Positions 61,824 to 64,000 of a stretch of 64,000 nt of DNA are shown here, piece after piece. This DNA is from Marinobacter sp. ELB17 (GTDB taxonomy: Bacteria; Pseudomonadota; Gammaproteobacteria; Pseudomonadales; Oleiphilaceae), in contig NZ_AAXY01000002.1 in NCBI RefSeq assembly GCF_000169375.1, forward strand, positions 186,001-250,000, read 5' to 3'. The translations under genes and the position numbers were made by a program. Below the pieces are notes generated by a model. That model made no database searches. It saw only the letters and a program-made list of their open reading frames with translations, and was not told where the DNA came from. Every line of letters begins with the position of its first letter. Position 1 is the first letter of the stretch.

Positions 61824-63539
61824 ATGACAATAAACACAAGCAACATCACCTTAACGGGTCTGGCACGGCGCTTTGTGAGCGACGGCCTGCTGGATGAATC
61901 CACGGCCAAAGACGCCTTTTTTCAGGCTTCTCAGAACCGTATTCCGCTGATTACCTACCTGACCCAGCACAAGTTGGCAAACAGCTCGGCGTTGGCGTTT
62001 TCGGCGGCCATGGAGTTTGGTATTTCGGTGCTGGACCTGGATGCGTTTTTGCCAGAGGCCATGCCAGACAATCTGGTGGACGAAAAACTGCTGCGCAAGC
62101 ACAACGCACTGCCTCTGTATAAGCGTGGCAACCGGCTGTTTATTGCGGTGAGCGACCCCACCAACGTTCAGGCCCTGGACGAGATCAAGTTCAACACCGG
62201 CTTAAGCACTGATGCGATTCTGGTGGACGATTCCAAGCTTCGCGCCGCTATCGAAAAGTATCTGGCGTCCAGTGAAAGCTCCATGGGCGACTTGGCCGAT
62301 TCAGACCTTGAAGGTATCGATACAGAAGGCGCAGATGGAAGCGAGGACGACAGCGCCGTCGTTGTTGCAGAAATAGACGATGCGCCCATCGTAAAATATG
62401 TCAATAAAATGCTGCTGGATGCGATTCGCGGAGGCTCGTCAGACGTTCACTTTGAACCTTACGAGAAAACCTACCGCGTACGCTTTCGCACTGACGGCAT
62501 TCTGAAAGAAATGTCGCGACCCTCTATAAAGCTGGCACCGAAAATATCCGCGCGAATAAAAATCATGGCTCAGCTGGATATTTCCGAGCGACGCCTGCCG
62601 CAAGACGGCCGCATAAAGATGAGGCTATCCAAAACCAAGTCCATCGACTTTCGGGTGAACACCCTACCCACGTTGTGGGGCGAGAAAATTGTACTGCGTA
62701 TTCTGGACCCCAGCCAGGCAAAGCTGGGTATTGACGCCCTTGGGTACGAGGAAGACCAGAAGAAGCTGTACATGGACGCGCTGGCGCAGCCACAAGGCAT
62801 GATTTTGGTCACGGGCCCCACCGGTTCCGGTAAAACCGTATCGCTGTATACCGGCCTGAACATTCTGAACACCGACGAGCGCAATATTTCCACAGCGGAG
62901 GACCCAGCAGAGATTAACCTGGAAGGCGTGAATCAGGTAAACGTGAACAACAAAGTGGGGCTTGGCTTCGCCGAAGCGCTACGGGCGTTTTTGCGGCAAG
63001 ACCCGGACGTCATCATGGTGGGCGAGATTCGAGACCTGGAAACCGCCAATATTGCCATCAAAGCGGCGCAGACCGGTCACCTTGTATTATCCACCCTGCA
63101 CACCAACAGCGCAGCCGAAACGTTAACCCGTATGATGAACATGGGCGTGCCTGCGTTTAACATTGCCACATCTGTTAGCCTGATTATTGCCCAGCGCCTG
63201 GGCCGCCGGCTTTGCAGCTGCAAACAGGTTGGAAACATCCCAAAAGACGTACTTATAGCCGAAGGGTTCTCAACTGAACAAATTGAAACAGGGTTCACGT
63301 TGTACCACCCGAAGGGCTGTGATAAATGCACTAATGGGTATAAAGGCCGCGTCGGCATTTACGAGGTGGTTAAAGTGACCGAGCAGCTGGCCAACATGAT
63401 TATGGAAGAGGCCAGTTCTATCAAGATTGCAAAAGCAGCTCAGGCTGAAGGCTTTCGAACCCTGCGCCAATCCGCTCTGTTAAAAGTGATTGAGGGTGTA
63501 ACCAGCCTTGAAGAAGCCAACCGCGTGACCAAGGATTAA
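61824..63539 (+). CDS. pilB: type IV pilus assembly ATPase PilB
   Basis: A 571-residue secretion ATPase: N-terminal N1D/MshEN domain (to about 150), Walker [15 protein letters not shown], Walker B region [18 protein letters not shown], His box [16 protein letters not shown], and the tetracysteine zinc site (CSCKQ and [12 protein letters not shown]). Drives pilus extension. Divergent from pilA; start at 61824. Confidence 0.96.
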   Translation: MTINTSNITLTGLARRFVSDGLLDESTAKDAFFQASQNRIPLITYLTQHKLANSSALAFSAAMEFGISVLDLDAFLPEAMPDNLVDEKLLRKHNALPLYKRGNRLFIAVSDPTNVQALDEIKFNTGLSTDAILVDDSKLRAAIEKYLASSESSMGDLADSDLEGIDTEGADGSEDDSAVVVAEIDDAPIVKYVNKMLLDAIRGGSSDVHFEPYEKTYRVRFRTDGILKEMSRPSIKLAPKISARIKIMAQLDISERRLPQDGRIKMRLSKTKSIDFRVNTLPTLWGEKIVLRILDPSQAKLGIDALGYEEDQKKLYMDALAQPQGMILVTGPTGSGKTVSLYTGLNILNTDERNISTAEDPAEINLEGVNQVNVNNKVGLGFAEALRAFLRQDPDVIMVGEIRDLETANIAIKAAQTGHLVLSTLHTNSAAETLTRMMNMGVPAFNIATSVSLIIAQRLGRRLCSCKQVGNIPKDVLIAEGFSTEQIETGFTLYHPKGCDKCTNGYKGRVGIYEVVKVTEQLANMIMEEASSIKIAKAAQAEGFRTLRQSALLKVIEGVTSLEEANRVTKD

Positions 63540-63541
63540 GC

Positions 63542-64000
63542 ATGGCTCAAAAAGCGAAGAAACTCGAATCCTACGTATGGGAAGGCAAAGATCGCCGGGG
63601 CAACAAAGCCAAGGGTGAACTGTCTGGCGCTAGCCTGGCTTTGGCCAAGGCCCAGTTGCGCAAGCAGGGCATAGTTCCAGACAAGGTAAAAAAGAAATCC
63701 AAGCCCTTGTTCGGCGGCAGCAAAAAAATTACGCCCTTTGACGTTGCCATGCTCACACGCCAGCTGGCCACCATGATGAAAGCCGGTGTGCCCCTTGTGC
63801 AAAGCTTTGACATTGTGGCTGATGGCTTGGAAAACAGAGGCTTGCAGGACCTAGTGATGTCGGTTCGGAACGACATTGCCTCTGGCAACAGTTTCGCCGG
63901 ATCGTTGCGTAAACACCCCCGTCAATTTGACGACCTGTACTGCAACTTGGTGGATTCCGGCGAAAAAGCCGGTGCGCTCGAGAAGATGCTCGACCGTATC
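63542..64000 (+). CDS. pilC: type IV pilus inner-membrane platform protein PilC (5' part)
   Basis: The first 153 codons: YVWEGKDRRGNKAKGELSG, QLRKQGIVPDKVKKKSK, PFDVAMLTRQLATMMKAGVP, SFDIVADG and LDDYCNLVDSGEKAG-like (here FDDLYCNLVDSGEKAGALE), all GspF/PilC. Starts 2 bp after pilB and runs off the window. Confidence 0.95.
   Translation, partial: MAQKAKKLESYVWEGKDRRGNKAKGELSGASLALAKAQLRKQGIVPDKVKKKSKPLFGGSKKITPFDVAMLTRQLATMMKAGVPLVQSFDIVADGLENRGLQDLVMSVRNDIASGNSFAGSLRKHPRQFDDLYCNLVDSGEKAGALEKMLDRI

Overview
The window looks like the chromosome of a marine gammaproteobacterium, most probably Marinobacter or a close relative. This rests on gene order (trmD-rimM-rpsP / ffh / ypjD / corB-type), the minCDE block, a PhoH-PIN protein, type IV pilus genes, and protein sequences that read like that group. 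It is an inference from recognised families; no search was run.

Region 1 (1-23.4 kb) is housekeeping core: tRNA and ribosome maturation (trmD, rimM, rpsP), signal recognition (ffh), a cytochrome c assembly-type membrane protein, a CBS-domain transporter, a DUF1631 protein, monothiol glutaredoxin, argF, an orphan ABC ATPase, an RstA/RstB-like two-component pair, an FKBP isomerase, a CoA-transferase/hydrolase, an SOS-controlled dinB with a clear LexA box, minCDE (minC coupled to a DUF1244 gene), a CBS protein, PhoH, an orphan ProX and a ZIP metal transporter.

Region 2 (23.5-49.7 kb) mixes intact genes with decay: an OmpA-like lipoprotein reduced to its ends, a multiply broken DASS/SLC13 transporter, a collapsed EEP-family gene, a MscS-type channel, class I aldolase, a carboxynorspermidine decarboxylase/dehydrogenase pair, a PQQ-type sugar dehydrogenase with its cytochrome c, two chemoreceptors, a MATE pump carrying an in-frame 12-bp tandem repeat, glutathione transferase, dienelactone hydrolase, a bile-acid-type symporter, a large acyl-CoA dehydrogenase plus a relic of a second one, and an orphan ParA. 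Scattered through it (and in region 1 at 8.3 kb) are about ten copies of a short perfect palindrome with arms GGGGACAGATTT / AAATCTGTCCCC.

Region 3 (49.7-58.8 kb) is the accessory hot spot. It holds a REP-associated-type tyrosine transposase (RAYT), at least five toxin-antitoxin modules (three intact, one with a dead toxin, one cut at both ends), IS21-like terminal repeats, and about 35 exact copies of TGCCTGTCC, usually inside a longer element ending CATGATCA. All of these copies point the same way. Some are arranged as 18-bp, 51-bp and roughly 107-bp direct repeats, others are joined to a terminator-like hairpin module that occurs six times. This same-orientation repeat field is the most unusual thing in the window.

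Region 4 (58.8-64 kb) is the type IV pilus locus: a PglL-type O-oligosaccharyltransferase, pilA with a sigma-54 type promoter and strong terminator, then divergent pilB and the start of pilC. The pilin, its likely glycosyltransferase and the assembly ATPase/platform are therefore together, next to the repeat-rich island.
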